Source: Variovorax sp. PBS-H4 (GTDB lineage: Bacteria; Pseudomonadota; Gammaproteobacteria; Burkholderiales; Burkholderiaceae_C). From it: 64,000 nucleotides of DNA. Location: positions 62,001 through 126,000 of the forward strand of contig NZ_LR594675.1 of NCBI RefSeq assembly GCF_901827205.1. The letters run 5' to 3'. Below the pieces are notes generated by a model. It made no database searches, was not told where the DNA came from, and worked only from the letters and a program-made list of their open reading frames with translations. The translations under genes were made by a program, and so were the position numbers. Of this stretch, positions 1-8,398 are shown one piece after another (position 1 is the first letter of the stretch; each line of letters opens with the position of its first letter).

Positions 1-2
1 CG

Positions 3-218
3 TCCTTCAACGCGCCCGCGCGGCTGACCGAGCACGGGCTGAAGCATGGCATCGCGCTCTACAACCGGCGCGCCAATCTCGGCGCCTTCGGCGACTTCCA
101 GATGATCACGCCGCCGCTCACCATCAGCGAGGCCGAGATCGACACGCTGGCCGAGCTGCTCGAGACATCGCTCGCGGATCTTGCCGACGAGATCGCGCGC
201 AAGGGCCTCGCGGCCTGA
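3..218 (+). CDS. Class III aminotransferase, C-terminal fragment
   Basis: Only the last 71 codons lie in the window; the gene begins upstream. The fragment reads as the small C-terminal domain of a fold-type I, class III PLP aminotransferase. The segment GDFQMITPPLTISEAEID resembles the usual C-terminal strand and the start of the last helix in this family, and an amphipathic helix rich in Leu and Glu closes the protein. The PLP lysine and cofactor-binding residues are outside the window, so the substrate cannot be inferred. It ends 27 bases before a Bug-type receptor gene on the same strand and may share its transcript. Confidence 0.7.
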   Translation, partial: SFNAPARLTEHGLKHGIALYNRRANLGAFGDFQMITPPLTISEAEIDTLAELLETSLADLADEIARKGLAA

Positions 219-245
219 CCTTTTCCCATCCTCCAAAGGCTCACC

Positions 246-1220
246 ATGATCCATCGTCTCCTGCAGACCGCGCTGGCCTGCGCCAGCCTCGCCTTCGCCG
301 CTGCCGCGCCCGCGCAGATCGCCGCCAACAAGGGCCCCGTCAAGCTGATCGTGGGCTACCCGGCGGGGGGCTCGGCCGATGTGCAGGCGCGCACCCTGTC
401 CGACAAGCTCGCGGCCGAGCTCGGCACCACCGTGGTGGTCGACAACCGCACCGGGGCCGGTGGCCAGATCGCGGCCGACTACGTGCGCAACGCCGCGCCC
501 GACGGCCTCACCGTGCTGCTGGCCAACATGCACATGATGGTGATGCTGCCCCTGACCTCGAAGTCGGTGCGCTACGACCCGGTGAAGGACTTCAAGGCGG
601 TGGGCCGTGTCGCCAGCTTCTACGAAGGCATCGCCGTGCCCGCCGCGCTGCCGGCCAAGGACGTGAAGCAGTGGCTGGCCATCGCGCGCGCCGATCCGCA
701 GAAGGCCAGCTACGGCGTGCCCGCGCCGGGCAGCGTCGCGCAGTTCATGGGCTACCGCCTCGGTGCCGAAGCCAAGGTCAACCTGGTGGCGGCACCCTAT
801 CGCGGCGCGGCGCCGCTGGTGCAGGACCTGCTGGGCGACCAGATCGCTGCCGGCATCACGCCCATCGCCGACCTGGTGGCCTACCAGCAGGCCGGCAAGC
901 TGAAGGTGCTGGCGGTCAACGGCGCGAAACGCGCCGCGCTGCTGCCCGACGTGCCCACGCTCAAGGAGCTGGGCCAGCCGCACTTCGACAACCTCGAATG
1001 GACCGGCCTGTTCGTTCCGGCCGGAACGCCCAAGCCCATCGTCGACCAGCTGCATGCGGCGCTCGGCAAGGCGCTGGCCAACAAGGAGGTGCAGGAGCGG
1101 CTGCTCAAGCTCAGCAGCGATCCGCATCCGAGCACCGGCGAAGAGCTGAGCCGGCTCATCGAAGACGACCTCAAGCGCTGGGGGCCCGTGGTCAAGGCCT
1201 CGGGCTTCACCTCCGAATGA
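246..1220 (+). CDS. Bug-family tripartite tricarboxylate transporter substrate-binding protein
   Basis: This is a 324-residue periplasmic solute receptor of the Bug/TctC family, whose members present carboxylates or related small molecules to TctAB-type permeases or act as orphan receptors. Residues 1-24 form a signal peptide (hydrophobic Ala/Leu core, AxA-type cleavage near APAQ). The mature start VKLIVGYPAGGSADVQAR carries the family's ligand-loop pattern, and GAGGQIAADYV follows in the usual place. The length is typical. The start is supported by an AAAGG Shine-Dalgarno sequence. Its stop overlaps the next ATG (ATGA), so it is probably cotranslated with the hydrolase downstream and may capture that enzyme's substrate. 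No permease genes are adjacent. Confidence 0.9.
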   Translation: MIHRLLQTALACASLAFAAAAPAQIAANKGPVKLIVGYPAGGSADVQARTLSDKLAAELGTTVVVDNRTGAGGQIAADYVRNAAPDGLTVLLANMHMMVMLPLTSKSVRYDPVKDFKAVGRVASFYEGIAVPAALPAKDVKQWLAIARADPQKASYGVPAPGSVAQFMGYRLGAEAKVNLVAAPYRGAAPLVQDLLGDQIAAGITPIADLVAYQQAGKLKVLAVNGAKRAALLPDVPTLKELGQPHFDNLEWTGLFVPAGTPKPIVDQLHAALGKALANKEVQERLLKLSSDPHPSTGEELSRLIEDDLKRWGPVVKASGFTSE

Positions 1221-3502
1221 GCAGCCTCCCCCCGCACAAGCCGCTTCATCTCCCCGGGGTCCATGGCTATGCCGACCACAAGAGCGTGGCGGCCGGCGAA
1301 CTGCTGCGCTTCCACGTCAGCAACGACCGGCCCTGCCAGCTCTCCATCTGCAGGCTGGGCAGCGACGTGGAAGGGCGCAGCGACGACGTGGTGCTGCATC
1401 GCTTTGCGCCGATGGCGGCGCGGGTGCAGCCCATTCATCCGGGCTCGTATGTGCATGTCGACAAGGGCTTGCCCGCCGCCCTGCCGTTGCGCGGCCTGAC
1501 GGTGGAATGCTGGGTCAAGCCGTGGCGTGTCGACGTGCGGCAAGGCCTTGCCGGCCAGTACGATTTTCCTGCGCATTGCGGCTGGGGCCTCTTCATCGAG
1601 GCAGGCGGCGCATTGGGCTTTCATCTCGGCGATGGGGGCGCCTTTCGCGCCGATGCGCTGCAGGCCCGGGGCCGCCTGGTTGCGCGGCGCTGGCAGCATG
1701 TCGCGGCCACGTGGAACGGCCGCGTCGCCGCGTTGTGGATCGATGGCGCGCCGGCCGGGCAATGGGAGGCCGCGCGGGAAGTGCGGCCCGGGTCCGCACC
1801 GCTGCGCCTCGGCGCCGCCGCCATCGATGGCCTGGCCGACCTCTTCGCGGACGCCGACCTGCTGATGCCTGCGCTGTACGACCGCGCGCTGGACGCGGAG
1901 GAGATCGCGCAGCGCTTTGCGCAACGCGGCCTGGTCGTTCCCACCGGCCGCTCCGTGCTGGCGTGCTGGCCGCTGCGCGAGGAACGCGGCGCGCTGGTGG
2001 CCGATGCGAGCGGCCACCAGCGCACTGGCCGCATCGTCAACCATGCCACCTGGATGATCGTCGGGCCCGCCTTCGAACCCGCCCGGGTCGGCGCCCGCGA
2101 AGACACCGAATCGAGCTACGACCCCTTCAGCGATCCCACGCGCGGCCACGGACTGCGGCTGGCCAGCGATGACCTCTACGATTGCCGCTGGGACGCCACG
2201 CACGAGTTCCGCGTGCCGGAGGACGCCAGGTCCGGCCTCTACGTCGCTCGCCTGCGCTTCGAGCTCGACGGGCGCGAGGCGGACTACGACATCACGTTCA
2301 TCGTGCGCAAGCCTGTGCATGCGGCGCCCGCGCCCGTCCTCGTGCTGTGCGCCGTCAACAGCTGGCTGGCCTATGCGAGCACGCCCTTTGCGAAGAACGT
2401 GGTGGACGATCCCGTGTGGCCGCGCCGCTCGGCCGGCCTGGAGAGCTGCCACCCGCAGGCACCCGCCTATTGCAGCTACACCTATCACCGCGCCGGCCAG
2501 CCCTGCTACCAGGTCGGTCTGCGCATGCCGTGGCCCAACGCGAGCCCCAATGCGCTGTACGACCCCGAGGGCAGCGGCTTCAGCCAATGGGCGCGGCTCG
2601 AACGCCGGCTCCATGTGTGGCTGGAGCGCGAGGGCTACGACTTCGATGTCATCGGCGACATCGATCTGCATCGCGACCCGTCGCTGCTCTCGCGCTACCG
2701 CACGGTCATCGTCAACGGCCACAGCGAATACTGGTCGACCCCGGCCATCGATGGCCTGGACGACCATCTTCGCCGCGGCGGCAGCGCGATCGTGCTTTCG
2801 GGCAACACGATGTACCTGCGCGTGAGCTACGACGAGGACATGAGCGTCATGGAGCAGCGCAAGGTCAACGGCCCTGGCCATGACGAAAGCGTACCGCCGG
2901 TGGGCCCGCCCGCGGGCCCCTTCGGCGAGCAGTACCACAGCCAGGACTGGGCGCGCGGCGGCCGGCTCAAGGCTTCGGGCCGCTCGGCGGCCGACATCAT
3001 CGGCCTCGAAACCGCGGGCTGGGCCTTCGCCGACGGCGAGGACTTCGGCGTCTACCACGTGAGGCAGCCGCGGCACGCCTTGTTCAACGAGCCGCATCCG
3101 CTCGGCCTCGCCGAAGGCCAGACCTTCGGCCATGCACCGGACGGCGGGCTGCCGCGCGCGATCGGCCACGAGTGGGATCTCACTGTCGCCACCCTGGCAC
3201 GCATGACGAAGCAGGTGCCGCCGGGCGCGTCGCTGCCCGAGCCGCAGCGGGGCATCGAGGTGATTGCCCAGGGTCTGCGCCGCGTGCCCGGCCCGCTCGA
3301 CACCTACCTCGACTGCTTCTCGAACGTCACCGAATCCATCGACGGCCTCTCGGCCGAAATGATCTACTGGGAGCGCCCTCAGGGCGGCCGCGTGTTCCAC
3401 GCCGGCGCGGTGGGCGCGGCCTGGGTGCTGGGCAGCGACCCGGTCTTCGGCCGTTTGCTGCGCAACGTGCTGTACCGCTTCGGGGTGCAGCCCAGGGAGT
3501 GA
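1217..3502 (+). CDS. LamG-like plus N,N-dimethylformamidase beta-subunit-like protein
   Basis: This is a 761-residue protein. I chose the ATG that overlaps the preceding stop codon (ATGA); the open frame continues upstream only as a shadow of the receptor gene. Roughly residues 70-240 look like a LamG/concanavalin A-like sandwich (GLTVECWVKP, then WQHVAATWNGRVAALWIDG). Residues from about 320 to the end resemble the large subunit of N,N-dimethylformamidase, a metal-dependent amidohydrolase family, with stretches such as YDFDVIGDIDLH and VIVNGHSEYWS. A hydrolase for an amide-type compound is inferred from family resemblance only. No signal peptide is evident. The coupling with a Bug receptor suggests a small uptake-and-hydrolysis unit. 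Confidence 0.8.
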   Translation: MSSLPPHKPLHLPGVHGYADHKSVAAGELLRFHVSNDRPCQLSICRLGSDVEGRSDDVVLHRFAPMAARVQPIHPGSYVHVDKGLPAALPLRGLTVECWVKPWRVDVRQGLAGQYDFPAHCGWGLFIEAGGALGFHLGDGGAFRADALQARGRLVARRWQHVAATWNGRVAALWIDGAPAGQWEAAREVRPGSAPLRLGAAAIDGLADLFADADLLMPALYDRALDAEEIAQRFAQRGLVVPTGRSVLACWPLREERGALVADASGHQRTGRIVNHATWMIVGPAFEPARVGAREDTESSYDPFSDPTRGHGLRLASDDLYDCRWDATHEFRVPEDARSGLYVARLRFELDGREADYDITFIVRKPVHAAPAPVLVLCAVNSWLAYASTPFAKNVVDDPVWPRRSAGLESCHPQAPAYCSYTYHRAGQPCYQVGLRMPWPNASPNALYDPEGSGFSQWARLERRLHVWLEREGYDFDVIGDIDLHRDPSLLSRYRTVIVNGHSEYWSTPAIDGLDDHLRRGGSAIVLSGNTMYLRVSYDEDMSVMEQRKVNGPGHDESVPPVGPPAGPFGEQYHSQDWARGGRLKASGRSAADIIGLETAGWAFADGEDFGVYHVRQPRHALFNEPHPLGLAEGQTFGHAPDGGLPRAIGHEWDLTVATLARMTKQVPPGASLPEPQRGIEVIAQGLRRVPGPLDTYLDCFSNVTESIDGLSAEMIYWERPQGGRVFHAGAVGAAWVLGSDPVFGRLLRNVLYRFGVQPRE

Positions 3503-3505
3503 AGC

Positions 3506-4477
3506 TCAGCCCGCGAGCAGGGCGCCCAGGCGCTCCACATCGATATTGCCGCCGCTGATCAGCACGCCCACGCGCAGGCCGCGCAGCTGCGCCTTCATCT
3601 CGCGCGCCGCCGCGAAGCCCAGGCAGCCAGTAGGCTCCACCACCAGCTTCATGCGCGTGGCGAAGAAGCGCATGGCCTCCACCAGCTGTGCGTCGCTCGC
3701 CGTCAGCACGTCGTCGACATCGCGGCGGATGACGGCAAAGGTGTGCTGCCCCAGGTGCTGCGTCTGCGCGCCGTCGGCAATCGTCCTGGGCGTGTCGATG
3801 TGGACGATGCTGCCGCTGCGAAAGGACTGCTGCCCGTCGTTGCCCGCCTCGGGCTCCACGCCGTAGAGCTTGCACTGCGGCGCGAGCGCCCGCGTGGCCA
3901 GCGCGGAGCCGGAGAGCAGCCCGCCGCCGCCGAGCGGCACGAACAGCGCATCGAGCGGGCCCGCTTCCTCGAACAGCTCCTTCGCCGCCGTGCCCTGGCC
4001 GGCCATCACGTCGGGGTGGTCGTAGGGCGGGATCAGCGTCATGCCGTGTTTCTGCGCCAGGTCGCGCCCGATCTGCTCCCGGTCGTCCTTGTAGCGGTCG
4101 TAAATCACCACCTGCCCGCCGTAGCCCTTGGTCGCCGCCACCTTCGCGGCTGGCGCATCGTGGGGCATCACGATGGTGGCGGGCATGCCGAGGATGCGCG
4201 CCGCCAGCGCGATCGCCTGCGCATGGTTGCCCGAGGAGAAAGCCACCACGCCGCCGCGCCGTTGCTCGTCGTCGAACTTCGCGAGCGCATTGAAGGCACC
4301 GCGGAACTTGAAGGCGCCCATGCGCTGCAGGTTCTCGCACTTGAAGAAGAGCTGCGCGCCCAATTCCTCATCGGCGGTGCGCGAGCGCAGGACCGGCGTG
4401 CGATGGGCGTGGCCTTCGAGCCGCCGCGCGGCGGCGGCGACATCGTCGTAGGTGGGAAGGTTCAGGGTGCCTGGCAT
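3506..4477 (-). CDS. Threonine/serine dehydratase-like PLP enzyme
   Basis: This is a 323-residue fold-type II PLP enzyme of the threonine ammonia-lyase / serine racemase / threo-3-hydroxyaspartate dehydratase group. K57 in GAFKFRGA is the expected Schiff-base lysine, SSGNHAQAIA is the substrate-binding asparagine loop, and LGGGGLLSG is the glycine loop that holds the cofactor phosphate. The protein stops after the catalytic domain, with no C-terminal ACT regulatory domain, which fits the catabolic or racemase-like subgroup rather than biosynthetic IlvA. An AGGAACC element lies just ahead of the ATG. It converges on the hydrolase gene with a 3-base gap. Exact substrate is undetermined. Confidence 0.88.
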   Translation of the reverse strand: MPGTLNLPTYDDVAAAARRLEGHAHRTPVLRSRTADEELGAQLFFKCENLQRMGAFKFRGAFNALAKFDDEQRRGGVVAFSSGNHAQAIALAARILGMPATIVMPHDAPAAKVAATKGYGGQVVIYDRYKDDREQIGRDLAQKHGMTLIPPYDHPDVMAGQGTAAKELFEEAGPLDALFVPLGGGGLLSGSALATRALAPQCKLYGVEPEAGNDGQQSFRSGSIVHIDTPRTIADGAQTQHLGQHTFAVIRRDVDDVLTASDAQLVEAMRFFATRMKLVVEPTGCLGFAAAREMKAQLRGLRVGVLISGGNIDVERLGALLAG

Positions 4478-4647
4478 GGCGATGGTTCCTGTGTCCTGGA
4501 CGGATTGCTATGTGTGGGCGAATCGTCGAAGCCGCCTCGAATCGCCGGCCATTCTATTGAGACGATGGCCTGATCGATTCGCCGCGCGCGTCGTGATTTT
4601 TCCCTTGCTGCCCTGTTCGCAGGACGCCGACCTGCCGATACACAAGC

Positions 4648-5394
4648 ATGAGCACGTGGAAGACGCCGGCCATGGGCGCGCCGAACTACCGAATCCTGCA
4701 GCGCGAAGGCTGCACGGTCGTGTACGGCCACATGCCGCTGGGTGCCTGGCTGCGCCTGTTGCGCCAGGCCAGCGACCTGCATGTGCTGCATGCCGACGTG
4801 GCGCGCATGCTGGGCGCCACCGCCGTCATCGGCCCGGCCGAGGGGCTCGCCCGCATCCGCGAGCAGGAGGCCGCTGCCGCAACCGGGCGGGTGCGCGCGC
4901 AGCTGGGGCGCGCCGCGCGCCGGCTGGACGCACAGGCCGTGCGCTGGCTGGCGGCCGGTGAGCAGGGACTGTCGAGCCTGGCGCTCTTCACGTTGCTGAC
5001 CGGCGTGCGCCCGCCCCACTACGGCGGCAGCGCGCTGGACCTCCCGCGCGACGCCCGGGAGTTCCGGCGCTGCCGCCTGCTGGTGGAACAGGTGCCCTCG
5101 CTCGAGCGCCCGCTGCAGCAACTCGCGCGCCGCGTGGCCGACCCCGAACTGGTTTCCTGGGCGGCCCTGGCCGAGACCTGGAAGGACCTCTGCGCCCAGA
5201 TGGACCATGAATGGCCATCCTGGCGCACACAGGCTGGCCGGGCACCGGGCGTGAACGCGATGCTGGCTTGCTTCCAAGAGGTCGAGACCGATCGCGCCGT
5301 GCTCCAGGCCAGCCGAACGACCGCGTCGCTGCCGCTGTCCCATGGTTTGTCGAATCGATTCGCGGGCCCGGGCGATGCGCGCTGGCTGATGTAG
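4648..5394 (+). CDS. Hypothetical protein
   Basis: This is a 248-residue protein I do not recognise. It begins with GAPNYRILQREGCTVVYGHM after a short leader and is rich in Ala, Arg and Leu with long predicted helices (residues about 30-110). It has no signal peptide, membrane segment or obvious catalytic motif. The initiation site is uncertain: ATG 4648 and the in-frame ATG 4672 are both possible and neither has a strong ribosome-binding site. It is divergent from the dehydratase gene. Coding is supported by the long open frame and third-position GC bias, but the function is unknown. Confidence 0.6.
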   Translation: MSTWKTPAMGAPNYRILQREGCTVVYGHMPLGAWLRLLRQASDLHVLHADVARMLGATAVIGPAEGLARIREQEAAAATGRVRAQLGRAARRLDAQAVRWLAAGEQGLSSLALFTLLTGVRPPHYGGSALDLPRDAREFRRCRLLVEQVPSLERPLQQLARRVADPELVSWAALAETWKDLCAQMDHEWPSWRTQAGRAPGVNAMLACFQEVETDRAVLQASRTTASLPLSHGLSNRFAGPGDARWLM

Positions 5395-5436
5395 CGTCGC
5401 GAGGGAATGCGAAGGCCGAGCGCAGAAAGCGCGAAA

Positions 5437-5455
5437 CCTTCGCTCTTCGCGAAGG
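5437..5455. terminator. Perfect 7-bp hairpin between convergent genes
   Basis: CCTTCGC and GCGAAGG form a perfect inverted repeat around a 5-base loop, between the hypothetical gene and the convergent CoA-ligase gene. There is no T tract, so terminator function is only a guess; the rest of the 217-base gap holds nothing I can identify. Confidence 0.3.
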
Positions 5456-5610
5456 CAGGGGACGGGCGGCTCCGCTGGCCGCGCATTCGATCGAGTAGAT
5501 CGGAGGCTTTCTGACGCCGCTGCCGCGATTGCGGAGGTGCGCTGCAGAATCCGGCCCTTTTCAAGAAGAACAAGGGTCGATGTGATGACTACGAGGGGAG
5601 GTTCCGAGCC

Positions 5611-7422
5611 TCAATCGATTCGCACGACCTCCCCATCCTGCGCATCCCCATACACCCGCTCCACCTCCACCGCGCGCCGCACCAGCACCGCGCGCTGATT
5701 GACATACCCCTTGTCGGTGATCTCCCCCGCATCGATATCCGGTGGCGATTCCAGCACCAGCGCGCGCACCGGGCATCGCGAGGAGCCCGCGCCCTCGTCG
5801 CGCAGGGCGATCATCGTGCGCCGCAATGCGGCCATCAGTTCCTCGCGTGGCCGCTGTGCAGCTTGCGCGCTCGGGAACACCAGCATGCCGACGGCATCGC
5901 GGTCATGCCCGGTGATCACCACGTCCTGCACCAGCGGCGCCAGCCGCGACACCAGTTCCACGCGCAGCGTGCCCACCGACACCCAGGTGCCACTTGAGAG
6001 CTTGAAGTCCTCGGCCACGCGGCCGTTGAACATCACGCCGCACTCCGGCCGCTGCGCATCGACCAGATAGCCCGCGTCGCCGATGCGGTAGTAGCCCTCT
6101 TCGTCGAAGGCCTGCGCGGTCTCGCGCGGCGCGTTGCGGTAGCCGGGAAAGACGGAGACGCCCTTGACGCGCATCTCCAGCTTGTCGCCGCTGGGCACGA
6201 ACTTCAGCTCTAGCCCCGGCAGCGGCGCGCCGATGCAGCCGGCACCGTCGAGCTTCCAATGGGCCGAGGTGACGGCCGGCGAGGTCTCGGTCGCGCCCCA
6301 CGAGGTCGTGAGCCACAGCGGCGCAGCCGGCCGCGCGCGCTTGGCCACCGCCTCGAGCCGCTGCCAGGTCGAGGGCGCGAGCGCCGCGGCGGCATAGAAG
6401 CACAGCCGCAGGCGCGACAGCACCTCGGCCGCGAGCGCCTCGTCGGCCTCGAGGAAGGGCAGCAGCATGTCGTAGCCGCGCGGCACGTTGAACAGCAAGG
6501 TGGGCCGCACCTCGCGCAGGTTGCGCACCGTCTTGTCGATCAGGCCCGGCGCCGGCCGGCCTTCGTCGATGTAGAGCGCGCCTCCACGGCTGAGCACGAT
6601 GTTGAAGTTGTGGTTCGCGCCGAAGGTGTGGCTCCACGGCAGCCAGTCCACCAGCACGGGCGGCTCCTGGTCCAGGAAGCGCCAGGTCTGCGCGATCATC
6701 TGCTGGTTGGCGCACAGCATGCGGTGCGTGTTGATCACCACCTTGGGCCGGCCGGTGGAGCCCGAGGTCAGCAAATACTTGGCGTGGGTGTCGGGCAGGA
6801 TGGCGTCGAAGGCCTGCATCACGGCCGGCGTTTCTTCGGTGGCCAGCAGTTCGTCGAAAGCGCGCGCGCCGGGATGCGCGTCGGCGTTGCGGCTGAAGAC
6901 GGTGATGGCGTCGACGCCGCAGCCGGCCAGCACGCCGCCGTAAACCTTCGCGTCCGAGGCATAGATCAGCGCGGGCTCCAGCGCCTGCAGCATGCCGTGC
7001 AGCCGCGACGGGTCCTTGGCCATGCGCGAGTAGGCGCTGGAGAGCGAGCAGGCCGTGCGGCCGATGTGCATGGCGGCCAGCATCAGCACCGCATGATCGA
7101 TCGCGTTGTCCGAGAGGATCACCACCGGCCGATCCTGCGGCACGCCCAGGTCGAGCAGGCCTTGCGCTACCGCGCCGACGGCATGGCGCAGCGCGCGGTA
7201 GTCCAGCTTGCGCCAGCCTTCGCTGCTCTCGTCGCGCTCGGCCAGCGCAAGTGCGGCGGGCGTCTCGCGCGCCCAGCGCTCCAGCCATTCGCCGATGCAG
7301 CGGGCGTACGGCCGCAGCGCCACGGGCGAGCGCAGCGCAAAGGAACCGTCGTCGAAGTCGATGCGGACCGTGCGGGGCGGGGCGAGCTGGGTCTCGTCGT
7401 CGAGGAAGCCGGTGGCTTTCAT
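5611..7422 (-). CDS. fcs: Feruloyl-CoA synthase-type acyl-CoA ligase
   Basis: This is a 603-residue ANL-superfamily adenylating enzyme. The AMP/phosphate loop LTSGSTGRPKVVINTH, the aromatic motif TTSWGATETSPAV and the C-terminal segment EITDKGYVNQRAVL match the feruloyl-CoA synthase subgroup, which activates hydroxycinnamates or related aryl acids to CoA thioesters in the cytoplasm. AGGAGAC precedes the ATG. It is the last gene of a leftward operon with a dehydrogenase and a beta-keto acid cleavage enzyme, so its true substrate may differ from ferulate. There is no neighbouring enoyl-CoA hydratase/aldolase or vanillin dehydrogenase, which weakens assignment to the classical ferulate pathway. 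Confidence 0.82.
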   Translation of the reverse strand: MKATGFLDDETQLAPPRTVRIDFDDGSFALRSPVALRPYARCIGEWLERWARETPAALALAERDESSEGWRKLDYRALRHAVGAVAQGLLDLGVPQDRPVVILSDNAIDHAVLMLAAMHIGRTACSLSSAYSRMAKDPSRLHGMLQALEPALIYASDAKVYGGVLAGCGVDAITVFSRNADAHPGARAFDELLATEETPAVMQAFDAILPDTHAKYLLTSGSTGRPKVVINTHRMLCANQQMIAQTWRFLDQEPPVLVDWLPWSHTFGANHNFNIVLSRGGALYIDEGRPAPGLIDKTVRNLREVRPTLLFNVPRGYDMLLPFLEADEALAAEVLSRLRLCFYAAAALAPSTWQRLEAVAKRARPAAPLWLTTSWGATETSPAVTSAHWKLDGAGCIGAPLPGLELKFVPSGDKLEMRVKGVSVFPGYRNAPRETAQAFDEEGYYRIGDAGYLVDAQRPECGVMFNGRVAEDFKLSSGTWVSVGTLRVELVSRLAPLVQDVVITGHDRDAVGMLVFPSAQAAQRPREELMAALRRTMIALRDEGAGSSRCPVRALVLESPPDIDAGEITDKGYVNQRAVLVRRAVEVERVYGDAQDGEVVRID

Positions 7423-7453
7423 CGCTGTCTCCTGGCGGTCGAAGGCCGCTTTG

Positions 7454-8398
7454 TTATTCCAGTGTGCCGGCGGCCGCCTTGGCGCGAATCAGGTCCAGCA
7501 GCAAGGTGTCGCGCGTGCGTTCGAGCTCGCTGGTCCGGCGCTCGCCGAGTTCCGCGGCAACGCCTTCGGCGACCCGCTGCCTGAGTTCCGGCGTCATGGA
7601 CGGCGAACCGAGGTCGTGCCACCAGTCCTCGATCGGCCCGCCGAGGTGCGCCAGCACATGCGCGATGCCGCCGGCGCCACCCGAGAGGTGCAGGTTCATG
7701 AAAGGCCCCATCACGGCCCAGCGCAGCCCGGGCCCCTGAGAGATCGCGGCGTCGATGTCGGCCACCGACGCCACGCCCTGCTCGACCAGGTGGAAAGCCT
7801 CGCGCCAGAGCGCCGCCTGCAGCCGGTTGGCGATGTGGCCCTTGACCTCGCGCTTCACGTGGATCGGCCGCTTGCCGATGCCGGCATAGAAGGCCATCGT
7901 GCGCTCCACGACATCGGCCGAGGTGCGCTCGCCGCCGATCACTTCCACCAGCGGGATCAGGTGCGGCGGATTGAACGGGTGCCCCAGCACCACGCGCTCC
8001 GGGTGCGCGCAGCCTGACTGAATGCCGCTGACCGTCAGCCCCGACGAGCTGGAAGCCAGGATGGCGTGCGGCGGCGCCACGGCGTCCATGCGCCGGAACA
8101 ACTCGATCTTGAAGTCCATGCGCTCGGGGCCGTTTTCCTGCACGAAGTCGGCTTCGCGCACCGCGTCTTCCAGCGACGCATGGAAGCGCAGCCGCGCGGT
8201 GGAGGCGCCCTCGGCCAGCCCGGAGCGCTCGAGCGTGGGCCAGTGCTGCGCCACGGCCTCGCGCAGCCGCGCCTCGGCGCCCGGCGAAGGGTCGGTGGCA
8301 TCGACATCCAGCCCCTGCGCGAGGAACCAGGCGGCCCAGCTGGCGCCGATCACGCCGGTGCCGACCACCGCGACGCGTGCAATGGCGACCCCGCTCAC
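7454..8398 (-). CDS. 3-hydroxyacyl-CoA dehydrogenase / carnitine-dehydrogenase-like NAD enzyme
   Basis: This is a 314-residue NAD-dependent dehydrogenase with the 3-hydroxyacyl-CoA dehydrogenase fold. The N-terminal Rossmann motif VAVVGTGVIGASWAAWFL is followed by SSSSGLTVS, the active-site segment GHPFNPPHLIPLVE and HIANRLQAAL. The size and the neighbouring cleavage-enzyme gene are typical of the L-carnitine dehydrogenase-like subgroup, which oxidises a beta-hydroxy acid to the beta-keto acid. I chose the GTG start because GTGA overlaps the upstream stop codon; the longer open frame runs through the neighbour out of frame. Translation coupling with the cleavage-enzyme gene implies consecutive steps. 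The substrate itself is not shown. Confidence 0.85.
   Translation of the reverse strand: MSGVAIARVAVVGTGVIGASWAAWFLAQGLDVDATDPSPGAEARLREAVAQHWPTLERSGLAEGASTARLRFHASLEDAVREADFVQENGPERMDFKIELFRRMDAVAPPHAILASSSSGLTVSGIQSGCAHPERVVLGHPFNPPHLIPLVEVIGGERTSADVVERTMAFYAGIGKRPIHVKREVKGHIANRLQAALWREAFHLVEQGVASVADIDAAISQGPGLRWAVMGPFMNLHLSGGAGGIAHVLAHLGGPIEDWWHDLGSPSMTPELRQRVAEGVAAELGERRTSELERTRDTLLLDLIRAKAAAGTLE

Noticed and set aside
881..3400. Very long antisense open frame (about 839 codons) opposite the LamG/hydrolase gene
   Set aside because: It is a shadow created by GC-rich third positions; the protein is low-complexity, Ala/Arg/His-rich and has no family features.
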